Shown: piece by piece, positions 17,233 through 25,034 of the stretch
How the letters are laid out: each line of letters opens with the position of its first letter
Position numbering within the stretch: the stretch's first letter is position 1
NCBI GenBank assembly: GCA_002438405.1
Contig: DJOE01000002.1
Location: forward strand, 115,592-179,591
From: Cyanobacteria bacterium UBA6446
Lineage (GTDB): Bacteria; Cyanobacteriota; Vampirovibrionia; Gastranaerophilales; Gastranaerophilaceae
Direction of reading: 5' to 3'
Length of the DNA: 64,000 bases
Translations under genes and position numbers: made by a program
The notes under the pieces: generated by a model
Databases searched by the model: none
What the model was told of the DNA's origin: nothing
The model's input: the letters and a program-made list of their open reading frames with translations, nothing else

Positions 17233-17676
17233 ATGGACGAAAACAATAACTTAAATCAAACTAAAAAATGTCAATTTTGCGGAGCCGAAATTGATGTAGA
17301 TGCTCAAAAATGTAAATTTTGTGGAGAATGGGTCAATAAGAAGAATGAAGATGATTTGCCACAGGAATTGAAGCATTTTAATTGGGGCGCTTTTTTATTA
17401 AATTGGATTTGGGGAATAATGCATAAAAAATATATTACATTGTTGTATTTTCCAGCTTGTCTTGTGCCCGTTGTAGGTCCGTTGGCAGTTTCGATTTGGT
17501 TTGGTGTTATGGGGAATAGATGGGCTTGGAATTCTCAAAAATGGGAAAGCCCTGAGCAATTTAATGAAGTGCAAGAACGTTGGGTTCGCTTGTGGATAGT
17601 TTTGGCTATTTTTGCATTGATAATTACAGTGAAAATGTTTGTTGTGCTTTCAATTGTCGGAAGTGCAGAAGTATAA
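17233..17676 (+). CDS. Zinc-ribbon membrane protein with NWGAFL-type domain
   Basis: This 147-residue protein has an N-terminal zinc ribbon (CQFCGAEI then CKFCGEW, residues 13-31), then FNWGAFLLNWIWGIMHKKY, a hydrophobic hairpin, a GNRWAW amphipathic segment and a last membrane helix. The same NWGAFL-NWIWGI / GNxWAW module occurs in the 60442-61443 protein. It is a DUF2628-like small membrane domain of unknown role. RBS GGTAGAG is weak. The tRNA-Thr promoter overlaps its stop codon. Confidence 0.75.
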   Translation: MDENNNLNQTKKCQFCGAEIDVDAQKCKFCGEWVNKKNEDDLPQELKHFNWGAFLLNWIWGIMHKKYITLLYFPACLVPVVGPLAVSIWFGVMGNRWAWNSQKWESPEQFNEVQERWVRLWIVLAIFALIITVKMFVVLSIVGSAEV

Positions 17677-17677
17677 T
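17649..17677 (+). promoter_or_regulatory. Promoter of tRNA-Thr
   Basis: TTCAAT (17649-17654), 17 bp, TATAAT (17672-17677). The -10 hexamer overlaps the upstream gene's stop codon and lies 22 nt before the tRNA. Confidence 0.6.
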
Positions 17678-17699
17678 TGGAATTTAAGTTAATAGGTTT

Positions 17700-17772
<73 letters not shown>

Positions 17773-17827
17773 TTGTGTTAAATTTTTTACAATTATTGTT
17801 GCACTAAATTTTATACCTGTTTTCACT

Positions 17828-17858
17828 AAAAAAGTAGGTTGATTGCCTACTTTTTTAA
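17828..17858 (+). terminator. Terminator after tRNA-Thr
   Basis: An 11-bp stem (AAAAAAGTAGG / CCTACTTTTTT) with a TTGATTG loop; symmetric, so possibly active on both strands. Confidence 0.8.
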
Positions 17859-18227
17859 TATTAGTATCTTTTCATTATATTATACTCTATTTTTCAGAGA
17901 AAATTCTTAGTTATGCATTTCTAAATCAGGAGTTGATATGATTCAATGCATATATTATCTTGCTAAAGTTTATACACAAATGTTGTACAAGCTATCAGTT
18001 CCGAAAACATTTTTGATAATAAAAACTGAATTAAAATTTTGTTACCATTTAGTTAACTATAAGGGGAATTTGAGAATTAAACAAAAAAAATACCCTTGTC
18101 ATGGATTTGTTCCTCACTCATAGAGTTTCACTGTTGCGACCATATCGCAATCGGTTCAATCTATTCGTTATCCAGACTAACTCATTACATCTGCAAATTC
18201 GCCAAGTGAAAATTGCTCGCAGAGCGC
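17859..18227. other. Gene-poor stretch between tRNA-Thr and element end
   Basis: About 370 bases with no convincing long gene. One 61-codon frame (17938-18123) is listed separately. The rest, including 18120-18225, has slightly higher GC than its surroundings but no RNA fold I can name. Confidence 0.4.
17938..18123 (+). CDS. Doubtful small ORF (61 aa)
   Basis: An AGGAG lies 6 nt before the ATG, but the product (start MIQCIYYLAKVY) has no recognisable features, domain or motif. It may be a remnant. Kept only because of the good RBS. Confidence 0.25.
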   Translation: MIQCIYYLAKVYTQMLYKLSVPKTFLIIKTELKFCYHLVNYKGNLRIKQKKYPCHGFVPHS

Positions 18228-18232
18228 AAGTA

Positions 18233-18259
18233 TAAAAAAATAACACCCTATTGGGTGTT
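18233..18259 (-). terminator. Bidirectional terminator, probably the displaced tRNA-Glu terminator
   Basis: AACACCC-loop-GGGTGTT (stem 18242-18248/18253-18259). Read on the minus strand it is followed by ATTTTTTTATA. It lies just outside the left direct repeat. If the element were absent it would sit within about 20 nt of the 3' end of tRNA-Glu. Confidence 0.65.
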
Positions 18260-18266
18260 TCTTTTT

Positions 18267-18278
18267 ATATGGTACCCC
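18267..18278. repeat. Left attachment-site core
   Basis: ATATGGTACCCC is identical to 26488-26499 in the same orientation. On the minus strand it reads GGGGTACCATAT, the last acceptor-stem bases plus CCA of tRNA-Glu. Confidence 0.65.
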
Positions 18279-18501
18279 TTGATTGTGAAGCATGGAATCG
18301 AATAGTGAAGTGGATATACAAGTTTTATGAGGTATTAAGGGCTAAAAATTTTTAATATCAGTCCCCGTACATTATTTAAAAAGATTGTAAGAGATATTTA
18401 GACATGTACTTTACAAAACTGGTAAGAGTTAAATTTAGAAATTCACCGCAGACTTTTAGAGAACTTGCCCAAAGTAAAAATGTAGATTTTGAAGTCTGAT
18501 A

Positions 18502-18644
18502 ATGTAAATAATAGTTTTTGAATATGTAAATAATATGATAAAAAATGAAACAAAAATTTCACTAATTGCAATGTTTTTGCATGCAAACTATGTAAATAAT
18601 CTATTGAGAAATTGTAAATAATGTGATATGATAATGTAAATATT
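18502..18644 (+). repeat. Five ATGTAAATAAT repeats on a 22-bp grid upstream of fic
   Basis: Copies start at 18502, 18524, 18590, 18612 and 18634. Intervals are 22, 66, 22 and 22 bp, all multiples of 22 (two helical turns). The first three are identical over 11 bp; the fourth and fifth have one change each. The last two flank the -10 hexamer and the RBS of the Fic gene, as expected for repressor operators. Confidence 0.75.
18604..18632 (+). promoter_or_regulatory. Promoter of the Fic gene
   Basis: TTGAGA (18604-18609), 17 bp, TATGAT (18627-18632), with an extended -10 TG. One 11-bp repeat fills the spacer and the next lies over the transcription start. Confidence 0.7.
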
Positions 18645-18656
18645 TGGAGATAATTC

Positions 18657-19793
18657 ATGCCTGACGTTTTAAATTTGGATTTACCACAAATTTCATTTGA
18701 TAGTGATTTATTAGAATTGATAGTAAAACTTGAAGTATTAAGAAATAGAGTTGCTAGATTAGAGATAAATCCAAGACTATTTATACAAGTAAAAGAAATT
18801 TTTTATATGATAGAAAGTTTGCAATCTGCAAGAATTGAAGGGAATAGAACAACTATATCAGATTATGTTACCTCCAAGTTTGAATCATCCCCAGACACTG
18901 AAAATATTAGAGAAATTAACAATATTGAAAAAGCTATTTCTTATGTCAATAAATGCTTTAGCGAGGATAATAATTTTAAAATTTCTACTTGGTTTATTAA
19001 AGAACTACACAGTCTTATTACTAATGGATTGCAAATAGAAGGAAGTCAAGAAAGTGGAAAATTTAGAACATGCAATGTAAAAATAAAAAATGCTTTACAC
19101 ACCCCGCCTGAATCTATCCTTGTGCCACAATATATGGATAGGTTGATTGAATGGATAAATCAAGAAGGAAAAATGCAACAACAGTTGCTCAAAGTTGCAA
19201 TAGCACACCATGCTTTTACTTGGATTCACCCTTTTGACAATGGAAATGGTAGAATGTCACGAATTTTAACATATTCAATGTTAAAACAATATGGATTTGA
19301 TATGGCATATTTATTAAACTCTACTGCAGTATTTTGTATTGATAGAAATAAGTATTTTGATATGTTACAAAAAGCTGATGAAAATACTGATGAAGGCAAA
19401 CGAATATGGTGTGAATATGTTTTGAATGGCTTATATAACGAAATGTCAAAAGTATCAAAACTTATGCAAAAGCAATTTTTCACGGAGAGAATTGTAATGC
19501 CCGCAATAAATAGGGCATTGGAACTACATTTTATAAATAATGACTACAAGAAAGTTTTAGAATTAGTCTTAAAAAAAGATTTTATAAAATCTGCAGATGT
19601 GCAAAAGATATTTGAAAAAGAAAAAACAACACGACAAATAACTTCTTTGATAGCAAAAATGGTAGATGCTAACTTATTAGAAAAAACAGATAAAAATGCT
19701 AGAACTTATACTATAAATCTACTATGTAAAGATTTAACAAGAGGGGTAATTGATGCTTTACACAAAGAGAACTTTATTTGTGTAGATGAATAA
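18657..19793 (+). CDS. Fic/DOC family protein (probable AMPylase)
   Basis: This 378-residue protein has the Fic active-site motif HPFDNGNGRMSR (191-202), with catalytic His191. Fic proteins usually transfer AMP to a target hydroxyl. The N-terminal inhibitory helix is present: SARIEG (57-62) fits the [S/T]xxxE[G/N] motif, so it should be an autoinhibited class II enzyme. The C-terminus (about 300-378) forms a winged-helix-like DNA-binding region, which may let it bind its own operators. The only gene in this direction until 22667; TTGGAG serves as RBS and lies inside operator repeat 5. Confidence 0.9.
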   Translation: MPDVLNLDLPQISFDSDLLELIVKLEVLRNRVARLEINPRLFIQVKEIFYMIESLQSARIEGNRTTISDYVTSKFESSPDTENIREINNIEKAISYVNKCFSEDNNFKISTWFIKELHSLITNGLQIEGSQESGKFRTCNVKIKNALHTPPESILVPQYMDRLIEWINQEGKMQQQLLKVAIAHHAFTWIHPFDNGNGRMSRILTYSMLKQYGFDMAYLLNSTAVFCIDRNKYFDMLQKADENTDEGKRIWCEYVLNGLYNEMSKVSKLMQKQFFTERIVMPAINRALELHFINNDYKKVLELVLKKDFIKSADVQKIFEKEKTTRQITSLIAKMVDANLLEKTDKNARTYTINLLCKDLTRGVIDALHKENFICVDE

Positions 19794-19813
19794 GTTTGAT
19801 ATTTTAATTTTAC

Positions 19814-20227
19814 CTATTTAAAACTGCCAACTTTTCTACCGTAGCGGTCGTATTGGGTGGTTCTGCCTGTGAAATCGGTTTTGAATGAGCCTGTTTTTCG
19901 ACCGTACTTATCGTAAGATGTGGTTGTACCGTTAGAATTTGTCTTATAACTACCAGTTCTTGACCCATATTTATCGTATGTGGTGTAACCAGTTGATGTC
20001 TTTTTGATTGTGCCTTATCTTGAGCCATACTGGTCGTATTTTGTTGTCGTATTGCCGTTGGTTTTGTAAGAACCTGTGCGTGAACCGTATCTATCATAAG
20101 TTGTAGTGGTAGAACCGTTTGTTCTATATGAACCTGTTTTACTGCTGTATTGGTTATAGGTGTTACCCGCAAATGCACTGCTAGTTAATAATAAAGATAC
20201 AAATATAATTGCAAAAAGTTTTTTCAT
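19814..20227 (-). pseudogene. Exported repeat protein interrupted by in-frame TAA
   Basis: The ORF starts with a signal peptide (MKKLFAIIFVSLLLTSSAFA) and continues with about 17-residue repeats of the form YDxYGSRTGSYKTNGxTTT. A TAA at 20015-20017 stops it after 70 residues. The same frame then continues without another stop to TAG at 19814-19816, with four further repeat units (YDKYGSRTGSYKT, YDKYGRKTGSFKT, YDRYGRKVGSFK). So a single nonsense change separates a 136-residue protein into two parts. It is either a recent pseudogene, a functional short form or a readthrough site. RBS AGGAG. Confidence 0.7.
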
Positions 20228-20339
20228 AATTTTCTCCTAATATTAGAATGATTATAGTTTAAAAAAGTTCATTCTAAAAAGTATTTGATTATATTCTTAT
20301 ATGCCAATGATTTCATGCCAGCATTTTTAAAAATAAATA

Positions 20340-20555
20340 TTAGCCACCACCACAAACTTTGCAAGGCTTACCACCATTACGAATAGCTTTTTGTTTTTCA
20401 ATTTTTATACAATTTTTAGTACAACGTTTTGCCCATTGACAATATGGAGCATGATATTTATGTGTTTTAGTATTATAAACAACCGTATTTGCGAATGTTG
20501 GAGTACTAATAAATAAGATAAGTCCTGTAAATATAACAGTTATGATTCTTTTCAT
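20340..20555 (-). CDS. Small exported Cys/His-rich protein
   Basis: 71 residues from ATG 20555 (GTG at 20564 is an alternative). A signal peptide (KRIITVIFTGLILFIS) is followed by NTKTHKYHAPYCQWAKRC, NCIKI and GGKPCKVCGGG. The pattern tKYHxPxC...GxxPCKxC is like the small Ada-type metal-binding or micrococcal-nuclease-associated domains found alone in exported proteins. A zinc site is inferred from the Cys/His spacing. It sits alone on the minus strand inside the element. Confidence 0.65.
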   Translation of the reverse strand: MKRIITVIFTGLILFISTPTFANTVVYNTKTHKYHAPYCQWAKRCTKNCIKIEKQKAIRNGGKPCKVCGGG

Positions 20556-20605
20556 TTTATACACCTATTTTCCTCGTCACTTTATTAAAATTAATACCTG
20601 TTAAA

Positions 20606-20857
20606 TTACTTTTTAATATTATAATATTCTAAAACTTTGTCTGATAACTTATGTCCATTTTTTTTGTAATTAAACGAAGTTTCTGAGTTTCCTTGAAAAC
20701 CAATAGAAACATCAACATTAACATATCCTTTTTTCATTAATAAAATTAGAGTTTCATCTTCTATTGCCCCATCAGGAATATCAAAATCTTTTTCTAGTTC
20801 TTCTTTCACAAGTAATTTCAATGTTAATTGCTCTTTTTCAGTTAAGTCGTTAAACAT
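20606..20857 (-). CDS. Small acidic hypothetical protein (83 aa)
   Basis: The product starts MFNDLTEKEQLTLKLLVKEE and is mainly helical, then has a beta stretch (GYVNVDVSIGFQGNSETSF) and a Lys-rich end. No known domain. RBS AAGGAAA. It probably forms an operon with the next two upstream genes (21705 and 22479), all on the minus strand with short gaps. Confidence 0.6.
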   Translation of the reverse strand: MFNDLTEKEQLTLKLLVKEELEKDFDIPDGAIEDETLILLMKKGYVNVDVSIGFQGNSETSFNYKKNGHKLSDKVLEYYNIKK

Positions 20858-20883
20858 TTATTTTCCTTTCTTTCTTTTTTATT

Positions 20884-21705
20884 TTATATAGTTTTTTCAA
20901 AATTATTTATATATTCAAGCACTGAAATAATATCATCTATTGTTTTTCTATTACTAGAATTTATATGAATAATAGAATTTTGAAGTTGGTTAAGATAAAT
21001 ATTTATAGTATAACTTGAATTCATTGTTGTATTGTATGTTGTTGACATTGTTCTACTTCCACTACTTCCAATAACTGCACCTGTTGCCGAATTTCCTGCC
21101 AATAATTGTGATGCAACAGCTCCTCCAATAGCTTTCCCTACATTTGAAGATATTGTAGATGTAGCAATTTGTGTTTGAGTTGAATTATCAATTAAATCGT
21201 ATTTTATCATTTGAGAGTAATTAAAATTTTTTAGAATAAAACTTTTTCGAGGGAAAATTGAAAATTCTACAATGTTAAAAGTTTTCTTGCTATCATTAAT
21301 AAGAATTTTTTCAATATGATAAGAATCATCAATAATAACTATTTCTTTATCCACAGAAGTTTTATCTAAATTATTTTCTTGTAGTTTTTCCCTAACAAAA
21401 TTTTCAAAAACAGTAAGATTATGTTCAGTAATACTACGATTTAAAGAGCTTATTTTTTTATTAATTTCATTTTTCTTGCTATTTGTAATAAAAAATAAAA
21501 TAATTGCAATAGTTGAGCATACAAATCCAAGCCCTTTAAAACTTTCATTATTGCTTAAGCTCATTATAATAGATAAGATAACAAAAATTGCAACAGGAGT
21601 TCTATATTTTATTTCATTTTCTTCTATGATCTTATTAGGTTTAAATAAAATAAATTCATTTGAACTAAGCATGCCTTTATATTTTTTTATTTCTTCTTCA
21701 TTCAT
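20884..21705 (-). CDS. Membrane protein of unknown function with glycine-rich module
   Basis: This 273-residue protein has two adjacent membrane helices (about 34-53 and 58-74), a coiled segment, then a beta domain. Near 175-215 it has YDLIDNSTQ followed by VGKAIGGAVASQLLAGNSATGAVIG, resembling the common phage/MGE module in which a YELLE strand is followed by a GkAlvGgllfGgvGAiiG turn, before final strands (INIYLNQLQNSIIHI). Function is unknown. Between two small genes of the same orientation. Confidence 0.6.
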   Translation of the reverse strand: MNEEEIKKYKGMLSSNEFILFKPNKIIEENEIKYRTPVAIFVILSIIMSLSNNESFKGLGFVCSTIAIILFFITNSKKNEINKKISSLNRSITEHNLTVFENFVREKLQENNLDKTSVDKEIVIIDDSYHIEKILINDSKKTFNIVEFSIFPRKSFILKNFNYSQMIKYDLIDNSTQTQIATSTISSNVGKAIGGAVASQLLAGNSATGAVIGSSGSRTMSTTYNTTMNSSYTINIYLNQLQNSIIHINSSNRKTIDDIISVLEYINNFEKTI

Positions 21706-21717
21706 TATTATCTCCTT

Positions 21718-22479
21718 TTATTTTACAGATAGTGCATTACCTAATTCTTGCCCATCATAAGCACTTTTAACGCGAACTCCAACTGCGGCTTTTCTTTCAG
21801 ATGCACCTTCTTTTAGCTGAATATACTTTCTGCAAGAAACCATTACACCCTTCTTTTCCTCGTAACTTAAATTAAACCAAGCCTCTGGATAAATATAAAA
21901 ATCATAAACTCCACCAGTTTCATTACCATAATCTTGGATATTGACACTTACAAACGCTCGTTTAACTAATCTTTCTAAGTCTGCTAATTCACGTTGTTCT
22001 TGCTGTCTTCTTTGCCTTTCTTCTTGTTCTCTTTTTTGTATTGCAGCTTTTCTTTCTTTTTCTCTCCTTTCTTGCTCAAGTTTAATTTTTCTTTTTTCTT
22101 CTTCCTCTTGAATTTTTATTTGTGTTTTGGTTTTATCAATTTTAACCTGTAAATTTTTATTGTCTTTTTTTATATTTTGAGCCTTATTATAGTAATCCAA
22201 TGCAATATTATAATTTTTACCAGCGAAGTTTCCATCTCCATTTTTTATAAAATATTCATAATTTACTTCATTTGCATAACTTAAAGCATCTTTATAATCA
22301 CCTAACTCATCAAGATTAGATTTTGCATTATTCCAATCTTTATTCTTGATTGAAGAAACTAAGTTATTATACAAATCTGTTTTTCTTTTTTGTTCTTTCA
22401 TGTAAGTCCCACCGATGCAGATACAAAGAAGAATAATAAAAATAGGTAATAAAATTTTCGTTTTAGACTTTTCACTCAT
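21718..22479 (-). CDS. Membrane-anchored protein with TPR-like and coiled-coil regions
   Basis: 253 residues. A single N-terminal transmembrane helix (about 8-24) is followed by TPR-like helices (WNNAKSNLDELGDYKDALSYA, YNIALDYYNKAQNI), a highly charged Glu/Arg/Lys/Gln coiled coil (about 110-170), and a compact C-terminal domain with YIYPEAWFNLSYEEKKGVM. The arrangement suggests an envelope or membrane sensor. No catalytic motif. Its promoter region contains the palindrome at 22514-22530 and is shared with the XRE gene. Confidence 0.6.
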   Translation of the reverse strand: MSEKSKTKILLPIFIILLCICIGGTYMKEQKRKTDLYNNLVSSIKNKDWNNAKSNLDELGDYKDALSYANEVNYEYFIKNGDGNFAGKNYNIALDYYNKAQNIKKDNKNLQVKIDKTKTQIKIQEEEEKRKIKLEQERREKERKAAIQKREQEERQRRQQEQRELADLERLVKRAFVSVNIQDYGNETGGVYDFYIYPEAWFNLSYEEKKGVMVSCRKYIQLKEGASERKAAVGVRVKSAYDGQELGNALSVK

Positions 22480-22513
22480 AAATTAACCCTCATTATATAC
22501 TTCTAGTTTTAGA

Positions 22514-22530
22514 TATAAGTAATACTTATA
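22514..22530. promoter_or_regulatory. Palindromic operator TATAAGTA-A-TACTTATA
   Basis: A perfect 8-1-8 palindrome lies 35 bp upstream of the minus-strand gene starting at 22479, in the divergent region with the XRE gene. Likely target of that regulator. Confidence 0.55.
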
Positions 22531-22571
22531 ATACCCACAAGAATATTATCACGAATATCAAATTAAGGTAT

Positions 22572-22608
22572 TATATATTGCGAAACTTTTACATATTCAC
22601 AATATATA
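22572..22608. promoter_or_regulatory. Second inverted repeat upstream of the XRE gene
   Basis: Arms 22572-22584 and 22596-22608 (TATATATTGCGAA / TTCACAATATATA) match at 12 of 13 positions with an 11-bp spacer, 59 bp before the XRE start. Confidence 0.5.
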
Positions 22609-22666
22609 TGGTTAATAAGTCATTACAAATAGGGTATTTTGATAGAAGTTATAGAGGATACTACTA

Positions 22667-23017
22667 ATGTTTTATGATGACAAAAAGTTTATCGGCAATA
22701 AATTTAAACAAGCAAGGTTAAAATACGGGCTTTCGCAAATTCAACTTGCTGAAAAAATAGGTCTAAGTGAAAAACATGTTAGTAATATTGAACGTGGTCA
22801 GAATTTTCCCTCTTTAGATACTTTTTTTAGACTTTGCGAAGTCTTTAATTTATCATTAACAGATTTTGGTATAAATACAAAAAGTGAAACAAATGAAGAT
22901 AGGGAGATATTGCTTCATAAGATTTTTTCTGCAAATGATACAAAATTGAAAGCATACAAAAACACGTTAGAGTCTTTGGATAATGTATTAACCAGTTATG
23001 AAAAATTTAGAAGGTAA
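22667..23017 (+). CDS. XRE-family transcriptional regulator
   Basis: A 116-residue protein. Residues about 10-68 are a Cro/CI-type helix-turn-helix: FKQARLKYGLSQIQLAEKIGLSEKHVSNIERGQNFPSLDTFFRLCEVFNLSL. The C-terminal 45 residues are helical, probably for dimerisation. It is divergent from the 20606-22479 run, and the intergenic region has two palindromes, so it likely represses itself and that operon. RBS AGAGGA. Confidence 0.9.
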   Translation: MFYDDKKFIGNKFKQARLKYGLSQIQLAEKIGLSEKHVSNIERGQNFPSLDTFFRLCEVFNLSLTDFGINTKSETNEDREILLHKIFSANDTKLKAYKNTLESLDNVLTSYEKFRR

Positions 23018-23166
23018 TATTAGTTTCCCCCTGCTTATATATCCAAATTTTACCTCTTCGAGTTTACCTAATTTCCCAAAAGCTCATGCCAGTATATTGC
23101 AGGTATAGATAGAGTTTTAGGCTTATTTCAAACTTTGATTTATACTTAGTTTTCTGCCTCCATTTT

Positions 23167-24156
23167 TCAAGATAATTGCTTATTTTTTATCTTTTGTATA
23201 TTCTCTTTGGTCAAAACTGGTGTATATTGTTTAAAATGTTCTACAATGTTTTTAATGGTGTTATACGCAAGTTTAGAATTAGATTTATGCTGTTCTAAAT
23301 AACGTTTAATATCAGATACACTAAGTTTTTGTATGAAATAAAGGTCTAAAATATCAAAAATATTCTCATGTACCTTGTGGTCATACTTCTTTGGTTTAAC
23401 CTTGAAATACTTCTGTCGTAACATATTTGCATACATTATACCTTTGACAATGTTGTACCTAGAACCTGAACTACCAATTATATTAGACGGGTGAAACTCC
23501 TTTGTATGCAAATCTTCACGAATTGGTAAAATAGAAGTTTTAGCCCCAATTTCTACACTTGTATCATAATTTACATGATGTCCTTGTATATTAGGTGTTA
23601 ATTTAGGGTTATTATTTATAAGATATACCATTGGTAAAAATCTTTGGGTATAAATCTGTTGTGAATCATTTGTTCTGTTTAAATATAGTCCAATTTCATT
23701 GAACTTTTGGCTAAATATCTCAGGTATAGAATCAGGTTTTAATCTAAACCGTGTATAACATTTAGGCTTTTTCCCACATTTTGAAAGTGTACGTCTAATT
23801 GTTTTACACTTTGGTTCATAAGCATCATAAAATGTTATAATAATATCAGTATAATCGGATAGTTTATTTACTTTGCTAAAATCACTCAAATATGAAACAA
23901 GGATATATCTATTCTTATACTCCTGAAATACACACTCTGTTATAGGGTTATTATACTTAGCACGTTGTTTATTGTATAAATAGGCTTTTAACTGAGTTTG
24001 TAAAAACTTTTCTTCATCTTCTAAATAAGGTCGCCATATATAAGGTTGTAAATGTAACTCTTTTAAGCCCAAGATATTATCAATGTTTGTATCCTCGAGT
24101 TTTATACCAAACTCATCTTTGAATGTCTTAATTAAGCGTTTAAGAATATTTGTCAT
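23167..24156 (-). CDS. HNH-like protein, possible homing-type endonuclease
   Basis: This 329-residue protein has near residues 193-218 the pattern GHHVNYD-x(12)-ILPIREDLHTKEFH, which fits an HNH/beta-beta-alpha metal site (His-His, Asn, then a late His). The C-terminal part (ENIFDILDLYFIQKLSVSDIKRYLE) looks like the helix-turn-helix modules of phage homing endonucleases. I did not see a complete, textbook HNH motif, so catalytic function is tentative. It lies between the XRE gene and the recombinase leader, alone on the minus strand. Confidence 0.5.
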   Translation of the reverse strand: MTNILKRLIKTFKDEFGIKLEDTNIDNILGLKELHLQPYIWRPYLEDEEKFLQTQLKAYLYNKQRAKYNNPITECVFQEYKNRYILVSYLSDFSKVNKLSDYTDIIITFYDAYEPKCKTIRRTLSKCGKKPKCYTRFRLKPDSIPEIFSQKFNEIGLYLNRTNDSQQIYTQRFLPMVYLINNNPKLTPNIQGHHVNYDTSVEIGAKTSILPIREDLHTKEFHPSNIIGSSGSRYNIVKGIMYANMLRQKYFKVKPKKYDHKVHENIFDILDLYFIQKLSVSDIKRYLEQHKSNSKLAYNTIKNIVEHFKQYTPVLTKENIQKIKNKQLS

Positions 24157-24585
24157 ATATTAATTATATTATTAGTGGTATAAACCAACGTTCAATCTTA
24201 ATTATTTTATAATATTTTACTAAATAAGGTGGTTTACAGGCATGTTTTTGTCAAGTCCTCATACCACAACACAGAATTTTATAAAATCATAATAATGTCT
24301 AAAATGTAGATTATAAAAGGAATACAGCCTAATTTTATAATGTTTAATCTAAGAGGGCTGACAAGTGTTTTAATCCGCTTACTATATCATATTAAGGTTT
24401 ATCATTCACAAGGGTTCAAAAGTGGATTTTTAACATTGATTTTGAAACTTTCAATTTTAGCCCTTATGTACCAAGAGTTTTAGAAGGCATTTTTTTAACG
24501 GTGAATGTTTTGAAGACTTACTCAAAATGTCAAATGTAACGTTTTATAAAATCGCTGTATGCATCTGATAGCAAGGCTTTTAGGC

Positions 24586-24613
24586 TTGACACAAATAAAA
24601 TATGAGGTATAAT
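24586..24613 (+). promoter_or_regulatory. Promoter for recombinase leader
   Basis: TTGACA (24586-24591), 16 bp, TATAAT (24608-24613): both hexamers are consensus. It lies about 420 bp before the recombinase start. Confidence 0.7.
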
Positions 24614-24677
24614 AAAAGAGTAGATGCATTTATCTACACTTAAATAATAGACCAATTCTGGTACGGTTTATTCATAA

Positions 24678-24729
24678 ACAAAATTAAACTACAAAAGACG
24701 ACCAGATGTCTTTCAAGGGTTTAATTTGT
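24678..24729 (+). promoter_or_regulatory. Two-part hairpin in recombinase leader
   Basis: Outer arms ACAAAATTAAAC and GTTTAATTTGT pair over 11 bp with one bulge; inside, AAAGAC/GTCTTT form a second stem with an 8-nt loop. No U tract follows, so it is not a simple terminator. Confidence 0.4.
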
Positions 24730-24904
24730 TGTGTTAAATTCTTTAATCAGCTAGTTTTGGTTAAAAAAGCTATATATACTGTTGCGCAAGTATAATGGCT
24801 TAGTTTGTAGTGCGCTGAAATATAGGAGTTGTAAAAATGAAACCTAAATAAAATTAGATCGTTAATTGTAAATGATATTACAAAATAAAAGAAGGAGGTA
24901 AACA

Positions 24905-24979
24905 ATGGTTCGTACGATAAACACAACAAAAGGAGATCTAAATGAAATACAAATTTATTATAAATGGATTAGACGATGA
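24905..24979 (+). CDS. Leader micro-ORF 1 (24 aa)
   Basis: ATG at 24905 has a consensus GAAGGAGG RBS. The peptide starts MVRTINTTKGDLNEIQ and overlaps the next micro-ORF in another frame. Its own coding sequence supplies the AAAGGAG for that ORF, suggesting translational control ahead of the recombinase. Confidence 0.5.
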   Translation: MVRTINTTKGDLNEIQIYYKWIRR

Positions 24980-25034
24980 TACTAAAAAATTAATTGATAT
25001 CTTAGTGTGCAAATATTTCGAAGGGAGGAAATAG
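24942..25034 (+). CDS. Leader micro-ORF 2 (30 aa)
   Basis: The peptide MKYKFIINGLDDDTKKLIDI ends CKYFEGRK. RBS AAAGGAG 6 nt upstream. Its stop (25032-25034) directly abuts the recombinase ATG (25035), and its last codons carry the recombinase RBS GGGAGGA, so the two are probably translationally coupled. Confidence 0.6.
   Translation: MKYKFIINGLDDDTKKLIDILVCKYFEGRK

Larger units (their letters stand above)
24157..24904. other. Long leader/intergenic region before recombinase
   Basis: About 750 bases without a plausible gene on either strand. It holds a near-consensus promoter (24586-24613), a small GTAGAT/ATCTAC hairpin near 24621-24640 and a larger two-part hairpin (24678-24729). From the promoter the recombinase leader would be about 415 nt. 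Confidence 0.5.

Noticed and set aside
18502..18655. CRISPR-like array upstream of fic
   Set aside because: Repeats are only 11 bp with 11-bp intervals and one 66-bp gap; they overlap a promoter and RBS. Operators fit better.
19814..20178. Alternative-frame ORF over the repeat protein region
   Set aside because: The conserved YGSRTGS repeats are only read in the frame of the signal peptide; the other frame is a shadow created by the repeats.
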